Below are positions 49,345-63,300 of a DNA stretch of 64,000 nt, piece after piece. Both the position numbers and the translations under genes were made by a program. This stretch comes from Neelides folsomi (taxonomy: Eukaryota > Arthropoda > Collembola > Neelipleona > Neelidae). Under the pieces are notes generated by a model. That model saw only the letters and a list, made by a program, of their open reading frames with translations, made no database searches and had not been told where the DNA came from. The stretch covers positions 1 through 64,000 of the forward strand of contig JAQGBZ010000059.1 of NCBI GenBank assembly GCA_034687125.1, written 5' to 3'. Position 1 is the first letter of the stretch. Each line of letters opens with the position of its first letter.

Positions 49345-52300
49345 AAGGGGTCGAGGAGAGGTCGAGGGGATGATGAGCCATTTATTTGAGGAGGTCGAAA
49401 GAAATGGCCGCCGGCCGTCCCGCGTTTCATTCCTTCTTAATTACTTCCCCGCCGTCCTCGCATTTCCACATGTCCGGCTGCTGCCAAACACCCGCGCCCA
49501 ACCTCATGTAACTATAGGAGTGGAATCAATGCTTTGAAAGTGATATGTCGATTTTCTCTACATGAATGAGCAATATATTTATTTTAACCTTCATAGGAAT
49601 ATCAATTCATATCAAATGTTCTTTTACTATTAAATATTGAGCAATTCCGATTTGTAATGCGCATCACTACATTTTATGTGAATGTGTGAATACCAGCAAT
49701 TTGACATGGAGCTATTAGCTTGTCATACTATTTCTCATATCAATATAAATACTTTTATGATATAATAACTTGTACGCGTATAAACATTCTAGTTATTTAT
49801 TAAGTTATATCATATACATATAATTCAATGATTAATTTTAATTATTCAATGGTTAGTTTAAGAACGAAATTTTAAATGAAATTGAATGAAATAAAGAAGG
49901 ATTGGAGATTGAAAAATTGTTTTATTGGTGATATGCGAAGGTTGTGAAAGGATGGGGTTTGTGAGGAAATCCATCAATTATGCATGTCATTTGTTGAGGA
50001 TTGTGAAATTTTGGAAGTGGGTAGGTCTTGAGAGACTCACAAATCCGAATTAGATGGGGGGTCCGAGGAGTAATAAGGTGGCTACGTGGAGGACGAAGGT
50101 GGAGAAAGTTAGGGCTTTCAAAGTTGGCCGCCGAGGTTTGGGCCAAGTCCAATAAACTCAAAGAGACTCCCGGAACAATTGACTCTTCAGATCCAATCAA
50201 ACAACTATTGGTCCGAGAGGGAGAAACTTCCTTTTGACCCTCTTAGACGACTTCCCCATTTCTCTCACGTTCCCAATTGATTTGTTGTCTGTTCCTATAC
50301 GCCCCCGTATCTATCTGAGGTGAGGAGGAAGGGACACTACATCCCGCTATATCCTTTTCTTTCAAACTCCGCCGTGTTGACCCAAGATGCAGGACGAATT
50401 GTTTGGTCCGCTCAAAGTCCCGTCTGTTTGCTCTCCAATAGGGACAAAGAAAGGCATTCGTTTACTTTTCCTCCTCTTGCCGGACTTTCAAGAACCGCGA
50501 GACGAACCAGACATTTCAATGGACCCATTGGAATATTCAGATTCTGCCGTCGTTAATGAGGGAGGGGAAGAGACAGGTAGAAGGCCATTGGGGATGTCAG
50601 GCACAGGAGATTGAGATTGAAATCAAAAGCCTTTTGTTCCAGCCCTCTGCTCTGGAGAAAAGGAGTAAATTAGGAGCGAGGCGGAATCCCTGAAGGGGCC
50701 CTGGGAGAAAAATGAGAAAATCCGAAATAAATTTCCCGAGCGCAACCCGAGAGGTTTCTCCCTCTTACCTTTCACATCTCTTCCGAGTCTCCGTCTCTGG
50801 GAGAGTAATTAGGGTATAAAAGGGAAATTGGGACCGGCTCGTGTTCTCTCTCTAGCTGGAGTCGATTAGTACGGATAAGGGACGCAAGTTTGACAAAGCG
50901 GGCAAATCAATTGGACCCAGATCTTCTGACTCGACGGGACGAAGAGGGAAATGAAGAATTGCGAATTCAATCAACCTTTCCGATTCCCGACGTCGAAACA
51001 ATCTGATTAACAATTCTTTCCTCCTCCCCTCCTCATCTCATTAGCTATTTATATTGTCATCAAAGTTTGAAATAACTTTCCCATTTCTGCGGACAAAAGC
51101 CCCATCATGTGGGAGACGCTCATTTGAGGGGCTCTGGACATTTTGAACGGTTTGCGCAGGTTGACGTGTCTCTTTCTCCTTGAGCGAGAAACGGTTTGTC
51201 GGAGGGGTTTATTTGTGGAAGAATTCTAAGCGCCCTTGTTTACCCATTGAGTCTCTTAATTAGGTTTTCACATGCAACGATGGGCCTTTGGAAAATCTCG
51301 TTCCGCGAGCCGTCGTCTTCAACATGACCATATTGACTTGCCCTGAGAACCCCATTGAAAGTGGCTGGTAGTTCTGGGGGCGGCCCTTTGTTCACTTCAG
51401 CCCTCGCCGTGGGGAGCTTAGCCAGGGGAAAGAGACGCACCTTCCAAACTTACCAATTCACGACCAACCTCCAGCTCCAAGATTAATGGACCCAAATGCT
51501 CCACATCCCCACTATTCAAATTCATGTCTATCAAATACTTAAACTGGCTTATCTCCCAATTTATGACACTTTTCTCCAGAAATACTCCCACAACTGGGAA
51601 ATCCCCTTTCTCCCATCCCCAGATTTCCTCAGCGTGTTCGGTGGAATCACAGCCAGGGAACAATCTTTTCCCCTCACCTTGTGTTAAATAAATCTTGAGA
51701 TTCATTGAAATTGGGACCCAGTGGATGATTAGGTGCTCAATGAAGGGTCATCATTAAACTCAGTTCCATATGCCACCATGACAAATGAGATTGAATCTAT
51801 GAGAGCCAATGAAGTGATGAAAAGAAGGTGGATTATCCGATCAAAGGAATATTACTCCCTTTTTCCCCAATTCCAAGGAGCGGAGAGAGAATTTCCTATT
51901 CTCCGAATTCCTATTACTTTCTCTCATTCATTTTTCAATTGAAGGGTTTCCCTCGGCTTCCCCTCCGAGTCTTCTAAGAAGTAATTTCCTTTTTCTTCTC
52001 CACCTCCGAGTGAAATTGAAAATGGAGCTTCCGACAAATCAACTCCTTAAAACACGAGACATTCATTTAAATGTGAACTTTATTAACGCAGGTTTCTCCA
52101 TCGGAAGAGATTACAAGATCTTTCCGTTCCAACCCTCATGGCCATACTTTTAATGTTAAACCAAACCTCCTTCTTGTACAAATCGTACACGTGAATATCA
52201 GTATAATAAAGATCGCATAATTTCAACAACTACGGCTATGTATCAATAAGTATTACAACACTACAATGCTCAATTTCTTACAGATCACATTTATTTCTAC

Positions 52301-54346
52301 TTCAGCGATTAGAATTTGTATTGACTTGGGTTAATATAATAAATAACTAGCTAGATAAGTATTTATACCACGTACTTATCCTAATCTACATACTTAATAT
52401 TTCACACTTTTCTAACATAGTTCAAATGATTCATACTTATACTATCATATATTTTAGACAATATACCAATAGTACAAATATCTTCAATTATATTAAATCT
52501 ATTCCAAATGACTAAAATTCAAATAAGTGTCCATACCATTTAAGATACATTTATAATACACAATACTTTTTAATAAATACTTCATATGGCTTTAATAAAC
52601 CAAGATTTACTTCCTACCAACAATTTATTCAAATAAGTTTCTTCTTTAGTCAAACCCAATTGTGAATGGAATGGGAAATATTCAATTATCCATTTTCTAA
52701 AAGGAAATATAAATACATAATAGAGTACATGTACCAAAGTATCAGTTCTTATATTATTGTAGTAATAAATATACGATTGAATATATATTTAGTAGATATT
52801 ATTTATATGGGGAATAATTGAAGAGGTGTATAAGTTATATTCTTCATATTTCTGGTACAGTGGGTCGCTAATTTTCCGAGTTCTCTTCCAACGGGATTGA
52901 ATAAGAAGAAGAAACTTGGGCTTTCCACTCCATTTAGATCTCTCTATGTGTGTGGATTAATGCAGTGAGAAAGTTTTGGGTCCTCTCGCATTTCCTTCAC
53001 GCCCAACGTTCCACAGCTGTTGTGCACGAGGGAATATGAATTTAAAAAGGAAACTCGACTCAATTACTACCAACTTTAGAGACGTATTTACCCTCCTCAA
53101 CATTAAGAGGGCTTGGGAAGGAGAGCCATAAAGTTATGTACTCTATATATATACTTCACTCCATACATTCCGTGTATGGAGAATAAAAACTCATTTATAT
53201 AGTATATGCTTCTTAAATGGCCGACACATACCTCGACGCTTTATTTTCAATTCCTCTCATTTTAATCTAAATAACTTCATTAGCAAGCGACTACATTCAA
53301 ATCTGTTATGATGTTCATAAAACCAGTCCGTTCACTAATGAAGGGTTTTATGCTCTCGCTTACACGTCATTTGCATAAAGAGTACACGGGTAGAGTTTCA
53401 CTTGTATTTCATAACACTCAACATTGAGAGAGAGATTCAATTACGGTTGTCTCTTCTTTCTACACAATGCACACTTGGCCGAGGAGGATGTGTGAAACCT
53501 CTTTGGATTCTCAGAACTTTACTCATCCTCTCAACACATTCCCACCTTTATTTTGGCTTTAATAACTATGAGATCCATCATTTCTGGATTTGACCAATAT
53601 AGCAAATGTTGGAGATTCTTAATTCTAAATTAACTAATAATTATTTGCAAATACCTACAACACACTTTGGAATGTTGATGATGATTTAACATTGATTGAT
53701 TTCTACAACTATTTCATTCTACTTTTATAGAATAGTAATATAAGTAGTATTATACTTACGTTATATGGTATGTATGTTACATATTATACACACTTAATAT
53801 ACATATTGCTATTAAGATTATATAATATTATGTAATATATGGTATTTATATATAATATATTTATTTAATAAGTTAACTGCTTTCTATTTATGCCCCTACT
53901 GATTTTTAAATATATAGATATATTTTTCCAGTTTGTCAAATATGTGATTATTGAAGGGTTTGAAAAGCTTCCTTGTACGTTCGTCAGTATATTTGAAAAA
54001 GGCCAATGCGACCGTTCAAATTTGTATTTTAGGTTAAGTTTAGGTATATTATTCATTCCTATAAAATACTTCATGTTCACATTGTAAAGAGATTAGATGG
54101 GAATGATGGTATTGATCATTGGCTGCATTTGTAAGTATCTATAATAGTAATAGTTGTAGCACAAGTGTTGGATTCGAATGACCCGGCGGGTTGAGGGACT
54201 GGCGGGTAAAGCGGATATGTCCAGAGGACAGCGGATTCACACATATCATTCTACTTGCTAGTATATTATGTATCTGTATATGGTAGAGGATCACAATGAG
54301 GCAACACATGAAAGAAATGTTAGGAGGAGAGAGGTACTTTCGACGT
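49345..54346. other. Intergenic region, no gene named
   Basis: 49.35-49.9 kb should be the 3' UTR of the GTPase gene. 50-51.95 kb is GC-richer, with several short open frames on both strands and a minus-strand candidate exon at 51423-51630 (listed separately). 52-54.2 kb is AT-rich with nothing recognisable. The part next to 54346 is the 3' flank of TMTC1. Confidence 0.45.
51423..51630 (-). other. Candidate orphan exon with strong donor
   Basis: On the minus strand a frame reads VGVFLEKSVINWEI..FKYLIDMNLNSG and ends ..LGPLILELEVGREL at a consensus donor (gaattg|gtaagttt, exon edge near 51448). An acceptor-like tract (gggatttcccag) lies near 51595. Composition and phase look exon-like, but no family or neighbouring exon is recognised. 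Confidence 0.25.
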
Positions 54347-57300
54347 TTAGGTGTTGAAGGGCGGGAGAGTGGTTGGATATGAATTTGGCGGAGCTCGGAG
54401 TTCCAACCCTTCCGTCCAGCTACAAGTGGGCTCCAACTCAGCCCCGACTTCTGATTGAGATTGTAGCTCCGAGGTCTCGAGCTTTTTCATGTTCCCGAGA
54501 ATGACTTCGTGATTCGGCTCAAGTTTGAGAGCCGCGAGATAATGAAAGTGAGCGGCTCTGAAGTCCGTCTAGGGGAGAACAAATAAGAACACGTTATGCC
54601 AACTTTCTCAAAACGGCCTTCTTTTCCCGAGGAGACGCTTTCAATGGACCGCCGACTCAACAACAAACAATTTGAGAACTCCAATTCCCTCAACACAACG
54701 GGGAAACTCCTTCAGATCTTTCCCCAACACTCTTTCCAGAGTGAACGTATTTCAATATATTTACAATTCCATTACTATTCCCTCCACGATATAATGCATA
54801 CCCCGGATGGAGCGGATCGGCTAATAAATGCGTATGAACCTAATATTTATAATAAATATACATTTTACAAAGACTCTCTGTCGGATTTGGAATTCTGCTC
54901 ATTAAAATTCTTTACCTTGATGAAAATGTAATGAGTGCCGTCTCAGGAATGAACGACATCAAATAAACATTTCTAAGTAATTCGGCTTTCTTATTGAAAC
55001 TTTCTAATTACGCAAAAGAGCTTTTCCAGATTCTCTCTTTGATAAAGAATTCAATTTGAAAGCGGGAGCAGCGGGGAGACTTGCCGGGGAAATTCATTGG
55101 GAAATGTAAAGGATTTCATATCTGATTCTGGCAACAAGTGAAGCGAGCACTTTGCCTCCAGCCCTTGCCGAATCTCCTTCCAATCTTTGACCCCTCATCT
55201 TTGTTTCCAAATCACTCCCCATCTTCCTTTCCGCTCCCCGGAGAAACACACTCACAGAGATTTCCTTTTTAAATGGGGGTTTCTGCGGGCGCCACGCGCC
55301 CCGCACCTCCAACCCCCCACACAACTCCCAGTCAATGGACTCGGAGATGATCGAGGAAAGGACGTGATAATTATTCGATAAAGTTAAAAAGTGAGCGTGG
55401 GGAAATCCAACAGCCTTTGAGTTCATTTGAGTGAAAGTGAGGATTTGAATGTGGAGGAATGGGGAGCTACCGCGTCTCCACCTTTCCTCCAGCCGCCCAT
55501 TAAAGAGGCCAATTAGGATAATTTGATGAGTTTGCGGGGGAGGGGGGGGAATTGATGGGGGGAGATAAAAATTGAAGGCTGACTCAGCCTCGTGAAAGCA
55601 ACTCAGCTCTCCCCACCCAACCTGCCCCGATTCCCCCCTCAAATGATGAGTCGTGAAAGGTGTTTTTATCTGAGGAAATAATTCCTCCGGCGCAGACACA
55701 ATAAATGTACCATTTAAATAGCCAACCGCTCCATACCCCTAACGTCTAAAGGAGGAAGTGGTGAGGAAACTGACCATTAGGTGATAAATGGCTCCGATGT
55801 TCGCATGTGCTTGGATGGACGTCGGGTCGAAACGGAGGGCCAGGCGGTAATACTACAATTAAGTCAATTAACGTTGTCATTTTGGGAGATCCACAAACGG
55901 GAACTTACATTGGCCGCCGACAACACTGCCCCAGTAGTGTGCATCAAATTCCCCAATTGGGAGTAAAACTCTCCACAGAGACGCGGATCGTGGGGGCAGA
56001 AGAAGTGAAGGGCCGAGTGGAGGACTTCAAAAGCCTCCCCGGTCTTGTTCGCGTTTTCGTAGAGTTGGGCCAGAAGAAGGAGGGCGGTTGGATGGTTGGG
56101 ATCCGCCGGAGGTACGAGCTTCAGAACCTCGATCGCTTCCTGTGTTCTCTTCCGGACCTTTACTAGAAACTCGGCCTGGAACGTCTTAAACTCACCATCT
56201 ACCCGCTGTTGATCTATGTCTCTATTAACTATGTAATACCACACATCTATTCTACATCTACATACAGACATGCATTGTAGATCTGATCCACTTCGGGATA
56301 TGTATCTACATCCCAGCCACCGGACTTCCTCGCCCACTTACATAATGAATCTTGTAGACGGAGTTCGAGTCCTCGCTCAGCTTCTCAAACAACAAATTGG
56401 CTTCTGGGTATTTTCCCCTTTCCTTGTAATCAATTGCGAGCGAGTAGGCCACCCCTGGATCAAACTCCAACTTGACCAATCTGGAAAGTACAAATCCCGT
56501 CAGACAATTCCACCAACGCAGAGGTGGATTCTCAGCTCAACCTGTTTTATGCCCTCGTTAGGTTTCTTCTACATGCTCAAATGGCTCTCACAAACTCTCT
56601 CTAGCTCTTTACGGACTTCACTCCTCTGTTACATCCGCCACAAAACATTTCAATGTTGGTTCCAAAGGGATCTGAAATATTGAGCCCCCGTGGTTCATTT
56701 CTTTATTTTTCTTCCCTTTCTCCCAGTCTCATTTCATCATCAATATTTAAATTTTATATATGGTTGAAATGGGTTAAAATTAGGATAATTAATTTATGCG
56801 GAACTTTAAATTTCCCGCCCTAGTGTTGCTTTATTTGCACATATTTAAATATTGAACAGCGAATGCATATTTGATGCTTCCTTGTACGTCACTACGATGT
56901 GTGATCTCGTTATCAATGTGATGTGTAAGGTTTCTTTATTTGTATGGAGAAATTACTAAATCCGCAAAATACCTAAAATAGTAAGTATTATGTATACATT
57001 TAAATAGGGCTTGGGCTATTGAAGTATTTTGGGTTCTAATTTAATCTTCAAATCAATGTAAATAACAAACATATGTAAAATTACGCTTCGTCACACCATC
57101 GTTAGCAAATGCTTTGTAGTGGATTTGCAACGTCAAATGAATCTTTGTTTGAGTTTCAGTTTCACTGAGCAGCGAGAACTCTTTATAATTCTCAACATCT
57201 GAAAGTATGCCTACGGTAAACTACGGTTTCATAAATTACCTTTTTCAAACATCATTTGTTTTAATCGTCTGAGCTCTTGAATGTTCATAAATAAGGAAGG

Positions 57301-60300
57301 AGGGAAAATGGAGATCCTTTTGAAACAGTTAAGACCAAATCGCACCCCAATTATTTTATCAAAATTCAAGCTCCCTTTTTAATAGTCAAAGATTATGTTA
57401 CTAACATCTCCAAATCATTTATCATTTCAATTTTATTTAAAAGTAAACAATCAATAATATTTATGTGTGCGAACTATGAATTGGTTGGTTTTTCATATTA
57501 GAGCATAAAAAGGTAAACATAAACTTAGGGATTATTTTAAGCTCAACTAATAACTCTCTTTGAAAACTATCTTTTATGTAATATTTATTTTATATTTAAT
57601 ATACAAAGTATGCGGGAAAATATGTTATATGAAGTCTCCTGAAAGATGAATTTTAAATTTTGTTATGAAATTGCCCTTTGTTTCCTTCATTCCTCTGATT
57701 TACTCAACTTTAGAACCTTTTAATTTAATTAGCATCCTTACCGAGGATTATAAATGAATATTTATGCATCTACGTATTACTGTTTTAACAGCTACCTACA
57801 TATATAAAATAGCTTCCTGTATTTCAATAATACCTATCAGTAGATATGAACTCGCAATAAAGTAATGTAAGTAGTTATATAATATAAGGGGAATACAGAT
57901 GTACGTGGGATATACTCTACGTATGTAAATATACGCACAGGATCTTCCCCTTATTTTGATGTTCATGGGTCTCTGCGCAGGGAGAAGTCTTAATCCGATA
58001 TCTTTGAATATAATTATGGGATTTAAATTAGGGATCGGGGTGCCGCAAAGGGGGCCATTATGACCAACCCTTCGTTAGTATGGGTGGATGCGACCGTTAT
58101 GGAATTTGCGGGGCCATCCATTTGCCCAAACCCCAAATGAGTTTTCAGGTTCGAAGAAAACAAATACATACTCCAACCGAGTGTCGTCTTTATTTATGCA
58201 GGGCCAGGGTTGAGATGCGAAGCACATCCAAGACTTTGCCCGGATGTGTATGGACGAGGAAAAGTGGAGCACAATGGGGAATCCTTTATTGGATGGCTCA
58301 TTCAGCCCTCGAAGCATCGGGACGCGTGACCTTTCCTATGCCCCTATCCCGCCTCGCTCGCCCATGGCTCCATTAGCCGTTATTGGTATAACCTCTTCGA
58401 GCCACATCTTAATCTCATTGAATATTTAATGGGCGGCTTTCAATTGTTGGCGGGAAGAGTTCCCTCGACCGTCATGAGGGCTGATGGCCCCCTAATTTAA
58501 TTTCCCCACCTATTCAGCGAAGACCCCCATTACGGTCAAACTGGGCTGTTGAGTACTTACGGAGGCTGAGAGGACCCTGGAGACTCCCCAGCCTCAATCT
58601 TGAGCTGAGCGCCGGAGAGAAGGGCTTGGATGTCGAACGACGTCCTCGTCGATGCCAGCAAATACTCCGTCACTCGCTCCAAACTATACCCTATTCAAAT
58701 CATTACATTAAATATTAGACATTTTTCCTAAAACCCACCGAGCTTCTTCCTTTTAAAACCCCCTTAGCGAGGAAGTTGCCGATTGGGCAGAAAGACCTCA
58801 AGATGGGGAATAAACTTACTCATGCATTTAGGATGAATAACAAGTAAGTCACTATTTATGTAAAATACATAGTCGGGAAATTAAAAGTAAGTAATTGCTT
58901 TACGGCCTTCATACATTGTTTGCACAGTGAGAGAGATAAGCTTCCCTTACCCATCCCGGAGAGAATGCTGGCGAAATTAGTATGGAATTTAGATGAGGGA
59001 TCGGAAGTAATCAATTTATGGAAGACAGCCTCCGCTTCTCGCGTCTTATTTAGCACGTTGTAGCAAGCACCCAAGTACTGAAGAGCCTCAAGATGGGTCG
59101 GGTCGATGTGGAGGCATTTGTCCAAGTGGACGATGCTCTCCTCGTAGTTCTCATTCAGCCTGATAAAGAAACCATGAATTCATGCATTTTCCGCCTCTCT
59201 TAATTGTCTTTATGAGCCCCATTCACCTTCGTCCACGGCGGACGGTTTCCATTCCAGCTCATGAGTGGAACTGGAGCCTTAATGAATTCCCCTCAATGAT
59301 TCAACAATCCTCTCTAATTAAAGTCGAGGGCGGAGTCGTCTTTGAAAAACTCAGTATAAATAAATGAGGATTTATGAGGCCAATGTTCTCTTCAGACCAA
59401 TGTGCCTCATACATGCGTATCTTCCCATTGGTATAGGCATATTACATATCCATTATACTCAAGGATTTTTAAGTGAAAAGGTTGGGGAAAAAAGTATCCG
59501 TTTCTAGTTTTCGCTACATGATGACGTATCTGGTATAGACTTGAATTGAGTTTGGGCGCTAAATTATCGTTATCGTATTACAATTGTGGGCAAAATGCGA
59601 CATTTTCAGTATCTTCCACCCCATGCATTATACCCATATCCTCCCGAACCTCCGACATCCATTTATCCCTCTCAAAACAACGCTCATTTATTCATAAATG
59701 GGCCTTTACTGGTTCTAATGAATCATTCTATTTTCACTTTCTTAACGTGCCATGGAAAATGGCTTTATTTAATTTTTCAAATAATCAACTAGGACCAATT
59801 AAAACTCGCTTCAGGGGAAAACAAAAGGAATGAAAGGACCGCACAAAAAATGACAAATGTTTGGCATCCAAATCTTTGCGGATTTACAACCCAATTTAGA
59901 AAAATCCAAATTTACATATACAGAATTGGAAAGCGCATTTTTCCATGGACTACATTTAGTACGCATATCTCGGCAATTTACAATAAATAATCCTGTAATT
60001 ACAATAAATCTAATTTTTAATTTACGAGAACTTCTAGAGAGAAATTTACTTCATGTATGAAGTATATACAGTTGATTTGGTTGGAGCGAAGATGGGAAAT
60101 TCTTATATGTAAAAAATGGGGTGGAATTAATTAGTATTCGCTCTAAAAGTTTTAATAAATGTTTGGAGAAAGTTGGGAGTTGAATTAAAATGTTGTAGAA
60201 GGGCGGAATCCAATGAAGATTCAGGGGCTGAAGGACGAGGCGGAAGACAAAGGGAAATAATGAGAGGAATGATATTAGAGCTGTAAATATGAGCAACTCA

Positions 60301-63300
60301 ATGGAACGTCTCCCAGAAGTCCCAACCTGAACGAGACGGAAGACGTCGGACAAGAATTTTAATTTGATTTCCACTTTCACAACAAAAGCTCCTCGTTATT
60401 CTTCCTCATCAACCCAAGAATGAGTGCTGAGTCGGAGGACCCAAAAGAGTCAAGGCGGTCCTTACATGTAAATGACTGCAAGATTGAAATGAGCTCCATT
60501 GTGAAGGTCGTTCGCTCGAATGGCCCTCAAAAAGTGCTGCTCAGCGACGGAACGATCCGATGACATCGCGCCCAGGTTGTTCAGAGCACTCGCATAATCA
60601 GGCCACAACCTGCAACACGTCACGGTTGAGTGGGGAAGGACAAAACCGGCGATCTCCATCACATTAACTCTCCTCATTATGACACTCGTCAGGGCGGAAG
60701 TGTCGCCCTTTGATTCATCACTTTTATCTCCAGCTCCGAGGAAATGCAAACGAAAATGGAAACGATTTCTCTCCCATCCGCAGCAATACAATGGGGACAT
60801 TGGGAAACAAACCGGGGAAAGGATAAGGGCGAGCTTGAGATAACGTCCTTATGATTCTCTTTTATGACACAAGGACTATTTCATCCTCAGTCCCCATGTA
60901 ATGGAAAAGAACGTTTTTGCATAGTAAATTCCATACCTCAATGCTGTCTTGTAGTGTTCTTCGGCCAACGTCGGGTTTCCCAAGTCCCTCTGGAGATTTG
61001 CATAGTTGTAATGAACTTTCGCGTTCCCTGGATTATCCACGAGCCCCGACCTGGATTCAGAGGGCAGTGAAGTGAAAATCAATCAAGGAACAAACTACTC
61101 AATTTTTAACTCAGGGATTAAATAATTCAATTTCGCTCCAAAGCTTTCCAGCAAACCTCCTGATGCCAAATGCTATTTGTTTATTCAAGACTTTTAAATG
61201 AATTCTACAAAAGGATTCTGGAGAAGGCTGAGGAATTCTTTAATCTTCTTCCCCTCTCCTAAGCAAATTCATATTACGTATTTGCACTCCTTAATGTATC
61301 CCCATGCTTTTCAATTTCTCTCCATGGGGTTTTAATGTAATGTGTGTCGAATGGCCTTATATGTATATATTTTCAAAATATATAGATATATTTATAAAAT
61401 ATTGAGAGGGAGTCGAAAGTTGGCTGTTTATTTAAAGATCATTATGAAAGTATTTCTGCAAAAATGAACTACGGCCATTCCCATCAAAAGTGAAGAAATA
61501 AATGTGGGGAATGCCGTTTTTATTTATATTTACTGATGTGCTCACAAATTACAAGCGTATGTTGGCAGTGCATTGAAATGCAAGGAGCCTTTCATTCCCA
61601 ACAAATTCCTGCAATAAGTCTTGGTGTGCAAATACATGGACATTGATAGCGATGTTTATTTAATGCCTTTGTCGAGCAAGGTGGCTATAATGTAGGAAGA
61701 ATGATCTATTTCACCATGTTTTTCCTATCAGGTCGAACAAGTAAAAATTACTAAAAAATGAATAAGGTATTACCATTTTGTGTACTATCATTTTACATTG
61801 TTTGCAAGATGTATGCGTTGAGGAAGCCATAAAGGCGTACAATGGGGCATGAGAAATATAAAATCTTACAAATGGGATATTTTCCTTCATAGGCTATATG
61901 GGGGATTTTCGGCCGGTCCAACATTATGATTATAAATTAGCAAATAGGGAAGGTTCGTGCATTATATTAATTATATGTCAGAATTGAGAAGCCATGTCTT
62001 ATTGATTCTTCCTTAATGTCTGGGTATATTTGCCTTGCATATTATATGCCTCCTCCTATCCCCAGTGCATGTTTTTGTGGTGACATTCGGGATATTTGCC
62101 TTGTTTCGAGATCGAGTTGAGCAAATAGAAACAGATGTGTTTGGTAGGAACGTTATTGTAGCTCTGGAGGATATGATCCATTGTATTCCTATATGGAAGG
62201 CGTAATTGTTTGGGGGGAGTTATTGGAACTGACGTAACCTACGAAGGTGTGTGTCTTTGGCTCACCCAGCTCTTCCGCCGACGAGTGAGTGAAGGCCATA
62301 TATGAATACTAATATTACGACCCGGTGCGTGTGTTTTTTTTAAATGAGAAACGTCAAAGATCCCTCAGATTCGAGCAGGGCGACATGATGAGGCCCCCAT
62401 TTACATATGTATATCAAAGAATGGACTTACTCAAAGAGGGTGGATCGGGATCTCCAGACCGCGTTCCGCTCCCAGGTCTTCACCGTGAAGCTCATTAGCA
62501 TAAGGCTGAGAGAAAAGAGAAGAAAGTTTCCGAGCCTTGGAATCCGCCGTCTCAGCAACTCCATCCCATGTGCGGTCAAAATGCAAACACCAATGCTGCG
62601 TATGGGAAATCAATACTCTTTCAATAAAACATAGGAGAGATCATAGGAGGAATCTTCCCAGCACACAATGATTCCTATTTGGACAATCCTCTTGGAAGGT
62701 GTCTGGGGAAGGAATTTATTTATTCCGACTCTTTAAATACTCGCTCTCATTTCCGAAGACAGGAATCGTCGCGTTGAGCGGGCTGAATGGGGAAAGTGGT
62801 GAGGGGAAATACCTGGGAGTGTAGAGTATTCGTTCAGCTGCTACGAATCCGACGGGAAAAAGTAAATTAGATGCCGGGAGATAGGGAAGAGAGAGGAAGA
62901 GGATCGCTACAAAGACGCAGGAATTCCTCCCCTGAAAAACACAAACAACCTTAGCATTTCTTCACAACTTCAGAGCATAAATACGAGCACAAAAAACGGA
63001 CCCATTGAGATATAGCTGAGAAAGAACGTTGGGATATGTGGGCAACGGTTAATTCCCTCTATAATTTCACTCCGTGGAATGTTTATAACCCATTTATGGA
63101 CTCTGGTAAATGGTTGTCTCATAACACAAGTCTCATATCAATTATTTTTGGTATTTGCTTTCTCTTCAGTTTTCCCATTCCGCCATTTGAGTTCTTTTTC
63201 ATTACGGGGGAAGTGAACCATTTGGTCAAATTGCAATTAAACCATCAGCGAGACGGGAAGGGAATTGAGGCATTATTGAGCCAAATAATTGAGGATTCTC

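Noticed and set aside
55094-55699. 201-codon minus-strand frame with a proline run
   Set aside because: Lies in the last TMTC1 intron; the proline run comes from G/C homopolymers, and no splice site joins it in phase to neighbouring exons.
56270-56683. 137-codon plus-strand frame
   Set aside because: Antisense of TMTC1 exon 56342-56480 and its flanks.
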